From Adineta vaga (Eukaryota > Rotifera), in assembly GCA_021613535.1 (NCBI GenBank), contig CP075496.1, positions 8,556,001 to 8,620,000 of the forward strand: 64,000 bases of DNA. Reading direction: 5' to 3'. Below, one piece after another: positions 25,301 through 36,102 of this stretch. How positions within the stretch are numbered: the first letter of the stretch is position 1; each line of letters opens with the position of its first letter. Both the position numbers and the translations under genes were made by a program. The notes below the pieces were generated by a model, which saw only the letters and a list, made by a program, of their open reading frames with translations, ran no database searches and was not told the origin of the DNA.

Positions 25301-25993
25301 ATTAAATAGATTACTTGAAATAAAACGTCAATAGAAAAAGTACTCACTTGACGATTGATACTGTTCGAGTCTGATGACAGACTGCTATCCTGTGTTAGTC
25401 CAACGCCACCTAATCGTGGAGAAAATTGTGGTTTCTAAAAATAAAATACATCCATCAAATTAGATCATTCATGTGAAAGGAAAAGAAATTTCACAAGCGG
25501 ATCTTTGTATTAAAAGAATTGAAACAAAAAAGTACCTAAATATAGAAAGTTCAAAGGCAAAGGACAAAGTAGAATATCAGAAAGAAGAGATGAAAATCTT
25601 TTGTAGATAATCCTTTCGAAGAATTTCAATTAATGTCATCAATTTTAAAATACACGATGAAATATGTACTTCTAGAAAAGGTCAATATTTTGAAATTAAA
25701 TCGATATTTTTACACTTTAGTCGTGTTGATTTTCCCTCCTAGTAGTTTTTATCAAATCAGCAGTTTTGAGATCAATCAATATTGACATACAAAAATAAAA
25801 CAACTTTCTCTTCTTTTTTTTCTTTTAATGAATAAATAGTGAATGAAATTTCTTAAATCAAAATTCTTACTTTGGGATGAAGTAGATCACGATGATTTCG
25901 TGGAGTTCCACTTGTTTGTAACGAATCGTTATTAGATGAACTATTCGTCGTGATTATTCCACTAGATTTTATATTGTTTGTATTGTTGGCCAT
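22396..25993 (-). CDS. CACNB: Voltage-gated calcium channel beta subunit
   Basis: Minus-strand MAGUK-type gene. After a common exon beginning [14 protein letters not shown] come the linker to the SH3 fold ([36 protein letters not shown]), a HOOK linker, and the guanylate-kinase-like domain ([47 protein letters not shown]). The C-terminal [15 protein letters not shown] and a Ser/Thr/Pro-rich tail end at 22396. It binds the AID of Cav alpha1 and controls channel trafficking and gating. Two alternative first exons join the common exon in phase 0: a long form from ATG 25993 via exon 25434-25348, and a short form from ATG 24790. Confidence 0.93.
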
Positions 25994-27148
25994 TAAGATC
26001 ATAATTTAAATTCCAAATAATCATTTTCAATATTGCATACGTTTGTAATAAGTGATTAACGAATAGAATTTGACAAGTCTTGATTGAGCTCTATTTACTT
26101 CAGATTTGTTTACATGTTCATTCATCAAGTTGTTATTCAAGAAATTTGTTCAATCAACCAATCAACAAAAAACTGACAACCTCTAGTCAGTTTTCTTCTT
26201 CTCTCTTAACAAACAGAACACATTAGTCAACGACCTCTATCGAGAACAATTCTAATCTAAAACGATCATATAGAGAATAATAAATAATAGAATTGATAAG
26301 AAAAATATTTTTATATATACTTGACAAGAAAAAATAAACCCACGCATTGAGAAGGATAATAATGACATTGATATCTTTGGATATATAACGAAGAAATATC
26401 ATACTGACAATCAAATATTAGAATAAGATTGATTCATTATAACATCAACGTGTTATGTGAATCGATCCGAGTAATGTAATTGAATAATCTAGATCTCAGT
26501 AGTTTGTTCTGAGTTTTTGTCGATACCTCGATGTTTTCAATAATCTGCTTATATATTGAATATCCGATTTGTTTTTTCGAAGTGGACTGTATATGTCTTT
26601 TTCTATTAATTCTGAATCAAAAGTTTGAAAGGATTAATACGAACGACTACAATCGTATATTTTCTGGAAAGTATACGATAAAACGATAAATGTATTTCAA
26701 TATGTGACTGTGACATTTAGTAGAAATGTTTGATCTTGAGTGAACGTGTATTTTCGATATTTTTGTGAAAGAATTCTCAGAAGAAAACGTCTTTCTTCTA
26801 AGAAGTATTCAAGTAAAATATTGATCTCTTTCATCGACTTTCCGCTATTAAAACACATCTTAATTATTTCGGAAATGAACTATTTAGCAAAAGAGCACTC
26901 GAATCGATAAAGACAGCGTGACAATTTCAAAGACTATTGAGATCCAGAACGGGTTATACTGATATATGAAATGTAGGAGAATGATTTATTGATGGTTTGA
27001 GTTTTGTATATTTATTCAATGTGCATATAGAATCCTCTAAGATATACGATGGAAAGAAACAAATTATATTGAAAAAAAAATAGCATATATATAGTAGTAG
27101 GATATATTCATTGTATTATAAACCATAGCTCTGTTAACAACCTTCATT
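25994..27148. other. Gene-free stretch upstream of the calcium-channel gene
   Basis: About 1.15 kb AT-rich region: promoter side of the beta subunit and 3' side of the PABP-like gene. The frame at 26223-26414 has no recognisable content. Confidence 0.5.
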
Positions 27149-28175
27149 TTAATCATCTGATTTTACAGAAGTATACGGATATGGCTGACGTTTTACTTCA
27201 GCAGTTGTAGTAGTATTAGTAATAGTCGGTGCGATCATAGTCGGTGGTGACGATGGTGATAAGGTGTACTGTTTCGTTTGTTGAGGAAATCTATGCAAAA
27301 CTGGGGGAACTATCATTGTCGGTACAAAGAATATTGTTGGATGATTTGGATATGGTAACATTGGCATGACTGATGAATGAGCTGTATTTGATAAAGAATT
27401 TAACGAACTTGATCGATTAGTACTTGTAGCTAATTTTGCTTCATCGGTATCATTACTAAATTTGACATAGATTGGTTTTGAAAAAACCCATTGATCATTT
27501 ATTTTATTTACAGCTCTTGTGGCTTCTTCCACTGTATTAAAACAAACAAAGCCAACACCTTTTGATTGGCTACCATGTCTTAAAATCTAAAATATAGTTT
27601 TTTCATCATTTTCCGTCTACATATCTTATTCGATAATCGCTTACATGTGTTTTTGTAATTGTACCAAATCGACTAGAAATTTCTTCGAGATATTTTTCAT
27701 CAATCATCGTATCTAAATTACTAATATATAAACATAATTGATTCGATCGTTTTTCATGAATTTCTTCTTGCATTCGTCCAAGGTTGTCGTTCAGATTTTC
27801 TTTGAAAAAGTCCCACATACAAATGTTTATTATTATTTAATCTATAACCATTTAAGTTTTCCATCGCCTTACATATGAAGAGGACTAAAAATCAACAACA
27901 AAAAAACAAATAATTTCGATTCAATTAACCTTCTGTGCCATATCCGGTCTTTCAAAATTAACAAAACCAAATCCTTTCGATTGTCCATTATTATCCATTT
28001 GTATCTAAACATTAGATAATGATGTATATTTCATAAACAATCAAACCCATTTACATACTTTGCAACTAGTTATTGTCCCAAAAGCTGAAAACAATTGACA
28101 TAATTTTGTTTCATTGAAATCTTGATCGAAATTTTTCACATATAAATTAGTCAATTTCTTATTTCCATTCGACAT
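27149..28175 (-). CDS. PABP-like protein with two RRMs, apparent frameshift
   Basis: Starts at 28175. The first RRM has RNP2 LYVKNF and RNP1 KGFGFVNFE, and the second has RNP2 LYISNL and RNP1 KGVGFVCF. Sequence and order match RRM3-RRM4 of cytoplasmic poly(A)-binding protein (GTITS, SKGFGFVxFE, [11 protein letters not shown]). A Pro/Thr-rich tail replaces the usual linker and MLLE domain, so it is a short PABP paralogue. The inter-RRM linker is broken: the frame coding for [10 protein letters not shown] runs into a stop, while the second RRM continues one base out of phase (near 27780-27795). Removing a 49-nt GT-AG segment would restore frame but delete the last RRM strand. A recent pseudogene or an assembly error is equally possible. 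Confidence 0.75.
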
Positions 28176-28461
28176 ATTAAATAGAATATAAGATTCATGT
28201 ACCACTTATAATTTTACTTTTATTTCAGCACACAATCGGACGACACAAAAAAGAACACCGACAATATGTTAGTTATTTTTTCACCTTTTTTTCCTTTTTC
28301 TTCCGCTGTCTCTCTCTTTCGGTCTAGATAAGATACATTCAAATTTAAGCGACCAGGACCGCCAGTGTCAACTTGATTCACGTTGATGCCGGCGACATTG
28401 TATCTAACTTATCTCGACCCTCTCTTTCCTATTTATTCGATTTTTATTTGTCGATTATATA

Positions 28462-28582
28462 GGGAAAATGACGTTTCGTCTCACCTTTTTATTCCGAACA
28501 TCGAATAGTGAGGGTGTTCGGAACGGACTTCATGAGGAAAAACAGGATGCTCGGAAAGGGTGAGACGAAACGTCATCTGCCC
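28462..28582. mobile_element. Short inverted-repeat transposable element (MITE) with 8-bp TSD
   Basis: A 121-bp element beginning GGG and ending CCC. Terminal inverted repeats share a perfect 18-bp core (28468-28485 against 28559-28576; core ATGACGTTTCGTCTCACC). An inner inverted pair TTCCGAACA/TGTTCGGAA lies at 28492-28500 and 28515-28523. Both sides carry the perfect 8-bp direct repeat ATTATATA (28454-28461 and 28583-28590), the expected target-site duplication. No coding capacity. An 8-bp duplication fits hAT, P or Merlin-type elements. Confidence 0.85.
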
Positions 28583-28635
28583 ATTATATACACAAGCATG
28601 ACAAAAAATACAGAAACGAATTTGTTTTTATCAAG

Positions 28636-30090
28636 CTACACATTCAAATCAAAATTTATTCGATATTTCATTGTTTTGTGAAGTGATTCTCTATTCTCTT
28701 CTAATAGATTACAATCTTGTAACCAAAGAGTATTTAAAATTTCATTTCCAATTAGTAATTGAGCAAAATAAATAAGCTCGAAAACAGTAATCAATTTATT
28801 GCCATGTAAATATAATTGCATAAGTGTTTGATTTTTCGTTGTTAAAACTTCAATTAATCTCCTAAGACCTTGATCACTTATTTGATTATATTAAAGCCAT
28901 AAATCAGTTAATATTTGATTGTTCTCTAAGAATTCAGCAATATATTGTACACCTTCATCTCGAATCGAATTATGATCAAGAGTAAGAATAGTTAAACGTG
29001 AAAAACGATTTGAAAGACTTGTTGTTAAATATTCTACACCGATATCAGTAATGAGATTTTGTGAAAGATATAATGATTCTAATGATGTATTCGTTTTCAA
29101 TTCAATTGCTAATAAAGATACACCATATGATGTTATTTGATTGCTTTGTAAGGATAACCAAGTACATTGTTTTATTCGAAGTACTTCTTTGATAATCATT
29201 TTCATATAGTCATCGGTTAGATTTAGATTCCGTAAATTGATTTCACCATGCGTAGAAGTTTTTTGAATTAATAAATTTAAGGATCTTTTCAATTGAATAG
29301 AACTGATTGTAGTTGAAGGATATAACGATAAATCTTTGAGAATAAGAATTCGAAGATTATCTTTTGTTTTTTGATTCGAAACAACTTGAAATCTTTGATT
29401 GAATGGAATTAAAATTTCCCTTTTTGTTGGATAAAACGAATGTTTAGTAATATTTCTTCCTTGATTTGTATGAATTATAAATAATGTTCGTGTGTACCAT
29501 CACGACCAAAACATTTCTCTTCTTGATCAAGTCGATCAATTGATGGTAAACATGAGAAAAATTCATGCCAGAAAAAGATTTGATTATTTGAATATTCTTG
29601 TTCAAGATCGAACTTCATTCCATGATAAAATATTCCACTAGATGTTGGAGATATTTTCAATAAAGATGTATTAAATAATTTTAAATATAGATACCATGGT
29701 TGAATATTATTTGAGTTTAATTTTTGATTAAATATATAACAGAAAGACGTTTCTTTTGTTATCCATTCTATTGTATAAAGCATGATTGATGATGATTCAT
29801 CGATGGATAGATTATCGATTGATTGTTGACAATTATCTTGAACTAATTGCATCATATCATCTAGTTGAAAAACATGAAATTTTAATGGTTCAATAGCTTT
29901 TTTCAATGTAACCAAAGGTATTTCATCATAACCATCAATAACTAAAGCCATTTTCTTCGATTGTTCTATCATATCAAATATACGCCAATGATGTTTTGGT
30001 TGATGAACTAATGTTAAATCCATGAGTAGGTGTGTGTGTATATATAGATATAAACAAGTCGCTGTGCATTTCACAACAACTTACATCTTT
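28636..30090 (-). pseudogene. Broken NAD:arginine ADP-ribosyltransferase with C-terminal LRRs
   Basis: The N-terminal part has the helical region typical of bdelloid/vertebrate-type arginine ADP-ribosyltransferases (SSSIMLYTIEWITKE, WYLYLKLFNTSL). A degraded catalytic fold follows: YHG where YRG is usual, an altered S-x-S segment, and KRE where E-x-E is usual. At about 29487 the frame shifts by one base. The RNI-type LRR region (LSLQSNQI, LYLSQNLI, LTLDHNSI) is then cut by an in-frame TAA in the repeat after TDLWL (near 28892) before a last intact repeat set. Two independent lesions plus lost catalytic residues indicate a pseudogene. ART-LRR genes are a multicopy family in bdelloids. Confidence 0.8.
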
Positions 30091-30361
30091 TACAAAGACT
30101 GTGGGTTTTTTCTCCTGACGAATAGTTTTGCAAGAAAGAATAGAGGAAAAAAAAACAAACCATGCTTTTTGATAAAATTAGAATAAAAAAATTAGATTCC
30201 TTCAACACAAACATCTTTCTATCATCATAGGAAAAATTATATCGTCGTATGATATTTATTGAAGATGATTATCTTATAGAGATAAATTACGAAGGATAGA
30301 GCAATCTCTATGAGAAATACAAATGAAATAAAGATTTCAATTAAATTAGTTTTTAATTATT

Positions 30362-31354
30362 TTAAAACTTCATTTTCCAAACTAATGACTTTACAAGTTG
30401 CCAACATATTTTTCGAAATAAACTACCACCACTGAATAGATAGATATAAAATGGTAAACCATTAGCTAGATATGTTAGAAGAATAACAAAATTGAAAATA
30501 AAATCGTCTATAGCTTTAGTCAATGCTGATCTAGTTTCGTTTGTAGCATTCAATGTTAAAAATGTTTCGTATAATTTTAGAATCGCTTGTGGAAAAACTA
30601 AGATAAGTACAACAAATACTTGAATTAAAGACATGAGTATCAATTGACGATCTACTTTCTTTGTATATCGCATTCGAATATTTATCATTGTTGTATTTGT
30701 ACCATTTTTCAAATAATCTAGACTATGACGTACATTATAGATAATCAATATAGAAAAACATCCCATTAACAATGATGGAATTAATATTGCTCCACATGCA
30801 TAGAAAAGATCAGTATACAAACGACATGATAAAGATTTACCATAACTCGAATTGGAGCATTGATCATATTTAGACTTATAACAGAATGTAATTGGAATAT
30901 TGAATAAAATTGAAAAAATGATGACACTTATAGTTCCACGTTGAGCATTTTTTAACGTACGAAGTTGCTGTCGACTGATATCAGCACAAGATAATAGCCA
31001 GCGATCAGCTGTCGCGAGCATGATTAACCATAACACAACCGTTCGAGAAGAAAATAAAATAAATCCACGAAATTGACAAAGCCAATCAACGGTAGATACT
31101 AAATCTACAGTCCAATTAGCAACTATACGACTGGTTAATCCAGAGACAATAGCAAAGAGACTGGTTATTGATGATATAAGAAAAAGAAATGCACAAGAAT
31201 TTGAAAAGAATACTCGTTTGGATAAAACAAAAATATTAAGAATATTTCCTATAATGCCAGATAGAAAGATAATAATTGATAAATAACGATTTAAATGAAT
31301 TGTTGCATCTTTAATCGATGCAATAAGATCTTCATAAGATAATGTTGAAGACAT
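30362..31354 (-). CDS. Rhodopsin-like 7TM receptor (orphan GPCR)
   Basis: Single-exon frame of 330 residues from ATG 31354. TM1 has SGIIGNILNIFVL (GN motif). TM2-TM7 can all be traced. The TM3 end reads TADRWLLSC in the DRY position. Cysteines C in WLCQFRG and in CSNSSYGKSLSCRLY could form the loop disulfide. Asn-glycosylation sites lie in the third extracellular loop (LNATNET). TM7 is FNFVILLTYLANGLPFYIYLFSG, and a short basic C-tail ends MKF. It belongs to the same broad bdelloid peptide-receptor-like group as the receptors at 10.2 and 56.1 kb. The ligand is unknown. Confidence 0.85.
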   Translation of the reverse strand: MSSTLSYEDLIASIKDATIHLNRYLSIIIFLSGIIGNILNIFVLSKRVFFSNSCAFLFLISSITSLFAIVSGLTSRIVANWTVDLVSTVDWLCQFRGFILFSSRTVVLWLIMLATADRWLLSCADISRQQLRTLKNAQRGTISVIIFSILFNIPITFCYKSKYDQCSNSSYGKSLSCRLYTDLFYACGAILIPSLLMGCFSILIIYNVRHSLDYLKNGTNTTMINIRMRYTKKVDRQLILMSLIQVFVVLILVFPQAILKLYETFLTLNATNETRSALTKAIDDFIFNFVILLTYLANGLPFYIYLFSGGSLFRKICWQLVKSLVWKMKF

Positions 31355-32045
31355 TTTGATTATCGTTCTAAATGATGTGCTTGCTAAGAAAGAGAAAAAC
31401 AAAAAGTAAAGATTTTGCTTGAGATAAAGTACTTCAGCAAAAACTTTTTCTTACATTCTTTTTTTTTGCAATTAAATGTACTATTTTATACACTTAAAGA
31501 GAATCATTAGTAGATCATTTTTTTCTTTAATCTAATTCCAGTAGTGGGATATCTTGACCTCATTTCGAAAATATTTGTAGATGAAGTTGCCATTTAAAGT
31601 AGCTAACAAACTGGAATTGTAGTTATAAAGAAATACTTTAAATTGAAGATTCGTTTTTTAAAAGCAAGCAAAAAGATGTTGTCTTTGATAATAGATGACA
31701 ATTTGTAGACGATTTACTTCTAGTTTACATTAAAATTCAAAAGTTGTTCTAATGACATCAATTCTTCTAAAAAGTTAATATCTTTGAATATAAGAACGGA
31801 ATAGTCAAGTATTCTATCAGTCACAGCCATTAGAAAGAAAAGTAATAATTATCTCTATTAACTTATTACTTCATCTGTTAATTGCTGATACTTTATAAAA
31901 GATATCCATGAAATTTATTCTTCAGAATATCTTGACAAAAAAAACAACATATAACCCAGCTACATAATTCTCTATGTACTTAAAAACTACCCAATGCTTG
32001 ATTAATAATTTATGACATACATATATCATTTTCTCATTCTTTCAT
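31355..32045. other. Gene-free stretch
   Basis: About 690 bp of AT-rich sequence between two minus-strand genes. No feature was recognised. Confidence 0.45.
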
Positions 32046-32770
32046 TCATTTCTCAATAGTTCCATCGATCGTACAAGCTGTAGCAGTTACCAACGTTAAC
32101 TGGTTTTCTTCTACAAATTGTTTCAATGGAAATCGTCGACGTTTTTCTTGTTCGATAATTGGTAATGCGCCAATTGGTTCATTCGATTCATAGAGTAAAA
32201 ATATAAAACGATGTTTATCATCCGAACCAACTTTGGGTGCTTGATAAGTGCCTGAAGAAAACAATACAAATTAAATTTAGATAAAAAGATCTATCTTACA
32301 AAGTGTATGTGCATCAACAATCGTTGTGCCTTGAAAATTAGCTATAATCCAATGAAGATATGGACTATTGATTGGATTATCTTTATGTGGTGCATCGGTA
32401 TCGATTAAAATCTAAGCAAATATAAGAATCATTTTCAAAAGTTGTTTTCATGCACAAAGATGATTGGGCAACAGATGTGTATAATCTCTCTTTGCGCCGA
32501 AATCATGATTAATAGGCATAAGCAGTATTGGGCTATACCAATCGTCTTTTTTTCAAAACGTACCAATGTATAATATGCTTCACTTGATACAGTATCGATT
32601 TCAACAGTCGGATGTGCATGTGTTTTGTGTTGATCAAATGAATTTTCTCGGATGACTTTTCGATCACCATAAGTAATAGTCATTATTGTAACATTGTCTT
32701 TCTTTGCATCGTATTCATGAAGTAAATAAGTGACGTCTGAACTGACTTGTTCGTCGGATATATGGGTCAT
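32046..32770 (-). CDS. Phosphatidylethanolamine-binding protein (PEBP) family member
   Basis: Three exons starting at 32770; the first intron is 32563-32412 (152 nt) and the second lies near 32300. Joined, the protein shows the PEBP ligand-pocket motif in YTL|ILIDTDAPHKDNP (family D-P-D-A-P), then YLHWIIANFQG (H-W-x-x-x-N) and KHRFIFLLYES (family H-R-Y-x-F-L-x-Y), followed by RRRFPLKQFVEENQL and a short C-terminus. PEBP proteins bind phospholipid head groups and in animals act as kinase or protease inhibitors. The specific target here is unknown. It is smaller than usual at the N-terminus. Confidence 0.85.
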
Positions 32771-32985
32771 ATTTTTTATACCTCTTTTGATATATTTCGA
32801 ACTAATAGATTAGAGAGATGTTTGACTAAGGGAACGGAACGGATCGTATTTTATTGGACACTTTTCTTATGTAAATGACTATATGGTGCCATTGTTCGGA
32901 ACTTCATAGAGGGCGGAAATAATCAATACTTTATTCTAATTTTTTTTGTTGATCTGAATTAAAACATAGATTTTTAGTTTGTTGT

Positions 32986-33470
32986 TTAATATTTATTGAC
33001 AAAAGAAAAATAGTTCAACCTGCACCTTTCCGATAGAATCTCCAATCTATTGACCATCTTTGCATCATAACGAGTTTGAGCACCTGATTCTGTAGGTGCT
33101 AATGGGAATCGATAGCAACCATGAGCATCTTTATGAAAATCACAAGTATTCGCATTTTCTGGTGGATTACAACTTGGATCGATTGTCTAATCCTCTTTTA
33201 ATTTTGCTGGAAATAACATGGAAACTACACATGATGGTTTCAATGTTTTAGCAAGAGATTTATTAGGATCTTCTTGTATTGCATATCATAATGAACAATT
33301 AATGATACCACAATCGTCTGTCTCCTTTCGATTCGAATTCGTACTGTTATACTGACCAATGGTATAGCATTGATAACAACAACATTTAAAAAAATAATTG
33401 ATGAAATATTTGTTGAATGTTTTCATCAGTGTAGATGTCTGAAAATTTAACTTGTACGCATTGTTATTTC
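32986..33470 (-). pseudogene. Cysteine-rich pseudogene with two in-frame stops
   Basis: Minus strand: one reading frame of ~155 codons keeps coherent, cysteine-rich protein-like sequence across two premature stops, TGA at 33286-33288 and TAG at 33187-33189. It ends at TAA 32986-32988. Recognisable stretches include FFKCCCYQCYTIGQYN, PNKSLAKTLKPSCVVS and CNPPENANTCDFHKDAHGCY. Regular Cys spacing suggests a secreted or extracellular domain. The family was not recognised. The 5' end is not determined. Confidence 0.55.
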
Positions 33471-34239
33471 TGATGGCAATGTAACTCTGTTTGTTGTTTC
33501 AGTAGTATCTTTGATATGACGGAAAGGTAAGTTTTGACTGATATTAAATCGTTGGAAAAAATAATTTCTCTCAAAGCATTATGCCGGTATCATAGAGTGA
33601 AACACAACAATGACTATAGATTGTCGAAATATTCATATGAGCAAGATGATTTTATTAGATTTATTATGGTAAAATTAAGTGTATAGTATATGTTATAAAT
33701 TAAGGTATGTATACGAATCTATGACTAATTGGTCAGTAATTATGTTATTTCATTGTGATATGGTACTGTATATTTTCAAATTTTGATTTATACGATATAC
33801 TAATCACACCTCTCTGCAAATATTTACGTTCCTAAGATTTTAAAGCCATATTGTCTATGTTTCACGCAACTGAATATCGCTCCTTTTTATTAAATGACTG
33901 TTGTTTATAAATTCGAATAAGTTATATTAGATCCAATAGTATTCGATATTTTTCATTGGTAGATTCACAAAGATGTGCTTATCTTACATCTCGAATAAAT
34001 TTATCAGAAACAAAAAAGTACTCGTATTAAGACCTATTCATTCGTATCTTATATAGTTCGTTCTTTCATATTTTAAACGTTCGACTTTACACTCTAGGCG
34101 ATAAACAACGTGCGGAAGCCGATAGAAAGAAAAAGAAGACGAAAGAAAAAAAGGAAACTGATATGGTGAGAGGATAAGTAGTGCACTGTGGCACACCCTT
34201 CATTTCTTTCATAAAAGATAATCGTTTTTACAAGACAAA
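33471..34239. other. Gene-free stretch
   Basis: Probably contains the lost 5' part of the cysteine-rich pseudogene and the promoter of the next gene. Nothing clear was seen. Confidence 0.4.
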
Positions 34240-34929
34240 ATGATATTTCAACAAGAATTTTATTTATTATGGTCTTCACTCGAATTATTCATGGCTTTGA
34301 CCCATCTTTTTGTTTTCTTAGGTAGTTAATTAACTACAACAACATTCTATTTTTGTTTTCTACGTATTAATTCTCATTTTTTCTTCAAAATAGGTTTTCG
34401 TAATTCAAAATTAGGATTTCTACGTCGTCAACATAATTATTTTCTATTAGATGGATTAACACATCTTACCAATGCTTTTCTCTTTTCACCAAAAATAGTC
34501 GGTAGATTGATTTACTCTCTATGGCTATTTGCTTTCGTTGTTCATATCTATTATTATTACAATTTAAAAAGTAATCCTCCACCACGACGCAATCAAGATG
34601 ATCAACCTATCGAAGATAATTCCCATAAAATATCTCGTATATTTCATTGGTCTTGTTTGGAATATCAACCAAATCGATTTAGTATAATGCATTCTGGAAA
34701 AGAAATGTTAGAAACAGCTATCGATGTTGTTGCTCATTCAAGTGGTTTTTATCTTGCTTTTCTTATGATCGATTCATTTTTGTATAAAACAATAGCAATT
34801 TTACTTATGTTTGCTCTATTTTATCGACAAATGCTCAGTTTGAAATATTTCTTTACAGAACCAAAAATGATGCCACCACAATTACAACAACTATTTACTT
34901 CATTTCCAAGCAATTCTGTAGCAAACTAA
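34240..34929 (+). CDS. Multi-pass membrane protein, unknown family
   Basis: Two exons (34240-34321 and 34394-34929) with a 72-nt phase-1 intron give 205 residues. Five or so hydrophobic segments are visible: LLWSSLELFMALTHLFVFL, a short one around FLLDGLTHLTNAFLF, LIYSLWLFAFVVHIYYYY, AHSSGFYLAFLMIDSFLY and TIAILLMFALFYR. A hydrophilic loop KSNPPPRRNQDDQP lies between them, and the conserved-looking HSGKEMLETAIDVVAHSSG suggests a functional membrane-embedded site. I do not recognise the family. Confidence 0.65.
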
Positions 34930-35189
34930 ATTGTTTGTTGAGCATGAACATTTTTATTTGATTGTATTTCTGATTTTTTTGTTTCAAAAAACGAAAAGTA
35001 CTTCTTGACTTTTTTAATGATAAGAAATTTTAAGATCGAACGAAAAGAAGACAGTATTTTCTTTCTGGAGATAAGAAATCGCTATCAAACTAGAGCTCCT
35101 TATCTTATCATTAAGTAAAGATTTATAAACAACATTAAAATGATGTATTTATAGAAAGATATGTTCATTTTGAGAAGAAAAATCTGTAA

Positions 35190-35444
35190 TTATAATTCTT
35201 TTTCGTTACATAAACAATATTGAAAACAATTTGATGATAATGAACAATGTCCTGATGCATGTCCTGTTTGAATACATCGATGATGGCATTGATCATTTTC
35301 AACAGATGTTATTTCATTAGTATTACGAACTTGCGTGCATTTTGAACGTTCATTGTGTAAACACGTTTCACCATTAATCATTAAATTTTGTAAAAGTAAT
35401 AACAAAGTAAATAGAATCATTGTACGAGCAATCGATTGATTCAT
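35190..35444 (-). CDS. Secreted defensin-like (CS-alpha-beta) peptide precursor
   Basis: 84 residues from ATG 35444. Signal peptide MILFTLLLLLQNLMINGE, a spacer, then a mature cysteine-rich part. The final C-x3-C-x9-C-x8-C-x-C (QCHHRC ... GHC ... YCLC) has the spacing of the cysteine-stabilised alpha-beta fold of invertebrate defensins, with further cysteines at ETCLHNERSKC and SNC. Family knowledge suggests an antimicrobial peptide secreted into body fluid or gut. Assignment rests on cysteine spacing alone. Confidence 0.6.
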   Translation of the reverse strand: MNQSIARTMILFTLLLLLQNLMINGETCLHNERSKCTQVRNTNEITSVENDQCHHRCIQTGHASGHCSLSSNCFQYCLCNEKEL

Positions 35445-36102
35445 GATTAGACAGAAGATCTGAAAATGAAATGAAATGAAAAACAAGTGTTTTGAATCAG
35501 TTTACTTACTATTTATATCAATATTAATCTCGTCTGGTCGTGTAAATCGCGTGAAAGAAGTAAGAAGAAATACGAGTGTATATATACATATGTTTTATCT
35601 CCCATAGAACGAGAAAAGGGTAACACGGACGAATCGATGAAAGAAGAAGAAAGAAGAAAAGATTGAATTTGATTTTTGTTCTAAAAGTATATTTTATTCA
35701 TATTTCTTTGAAAACACAACATATCCAACTGTATATATTGAACACATTCATCAATCATATAGAAATTCTTTATTAAATCCATATTTTTGTTCGAATATTC
35801 CTATATTGGACGAATTTCATTGATATATTCTTACATTTAGATATTATATGACTCATTATGAAGAGTATAAGACTGAATGAATGAAAGGTTTCTGTTAGAT
35901 GAATCATGAGTTTATTTTTTCTTTCCATGTGTCATTTACAGGATAGAAAGAGAAAAAACAAGCGCTTATATAACAGAGACGCCAACGTCATAGAAATTTG
36001 CTTTGTCATTGATGATGACGATATATGGAATGAAAATTTTCATTCTCTGATTATTTCTCTCATATAAAACACTTTGCATCTTATTTCAAAATTGTAAATA
36101 AA
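35445..36102. other. Divergent promoter region, gene-free
   Basis: About 660 bp between divergent genes, with a purine-rich tract near 35635-35665 and a TATA-like CATATAAAAC near 36061. No gene was recognised. Confidence 0.45.

Noticed and set aside
32821-32910. GGAACGGAACGG and GTTCGGAACTTCAT phrases resembling the inside of the 121-bp element
   Set aside because: Similarity is short, no terminal repeats or target duplication could be identified, so a second copy is not supported.
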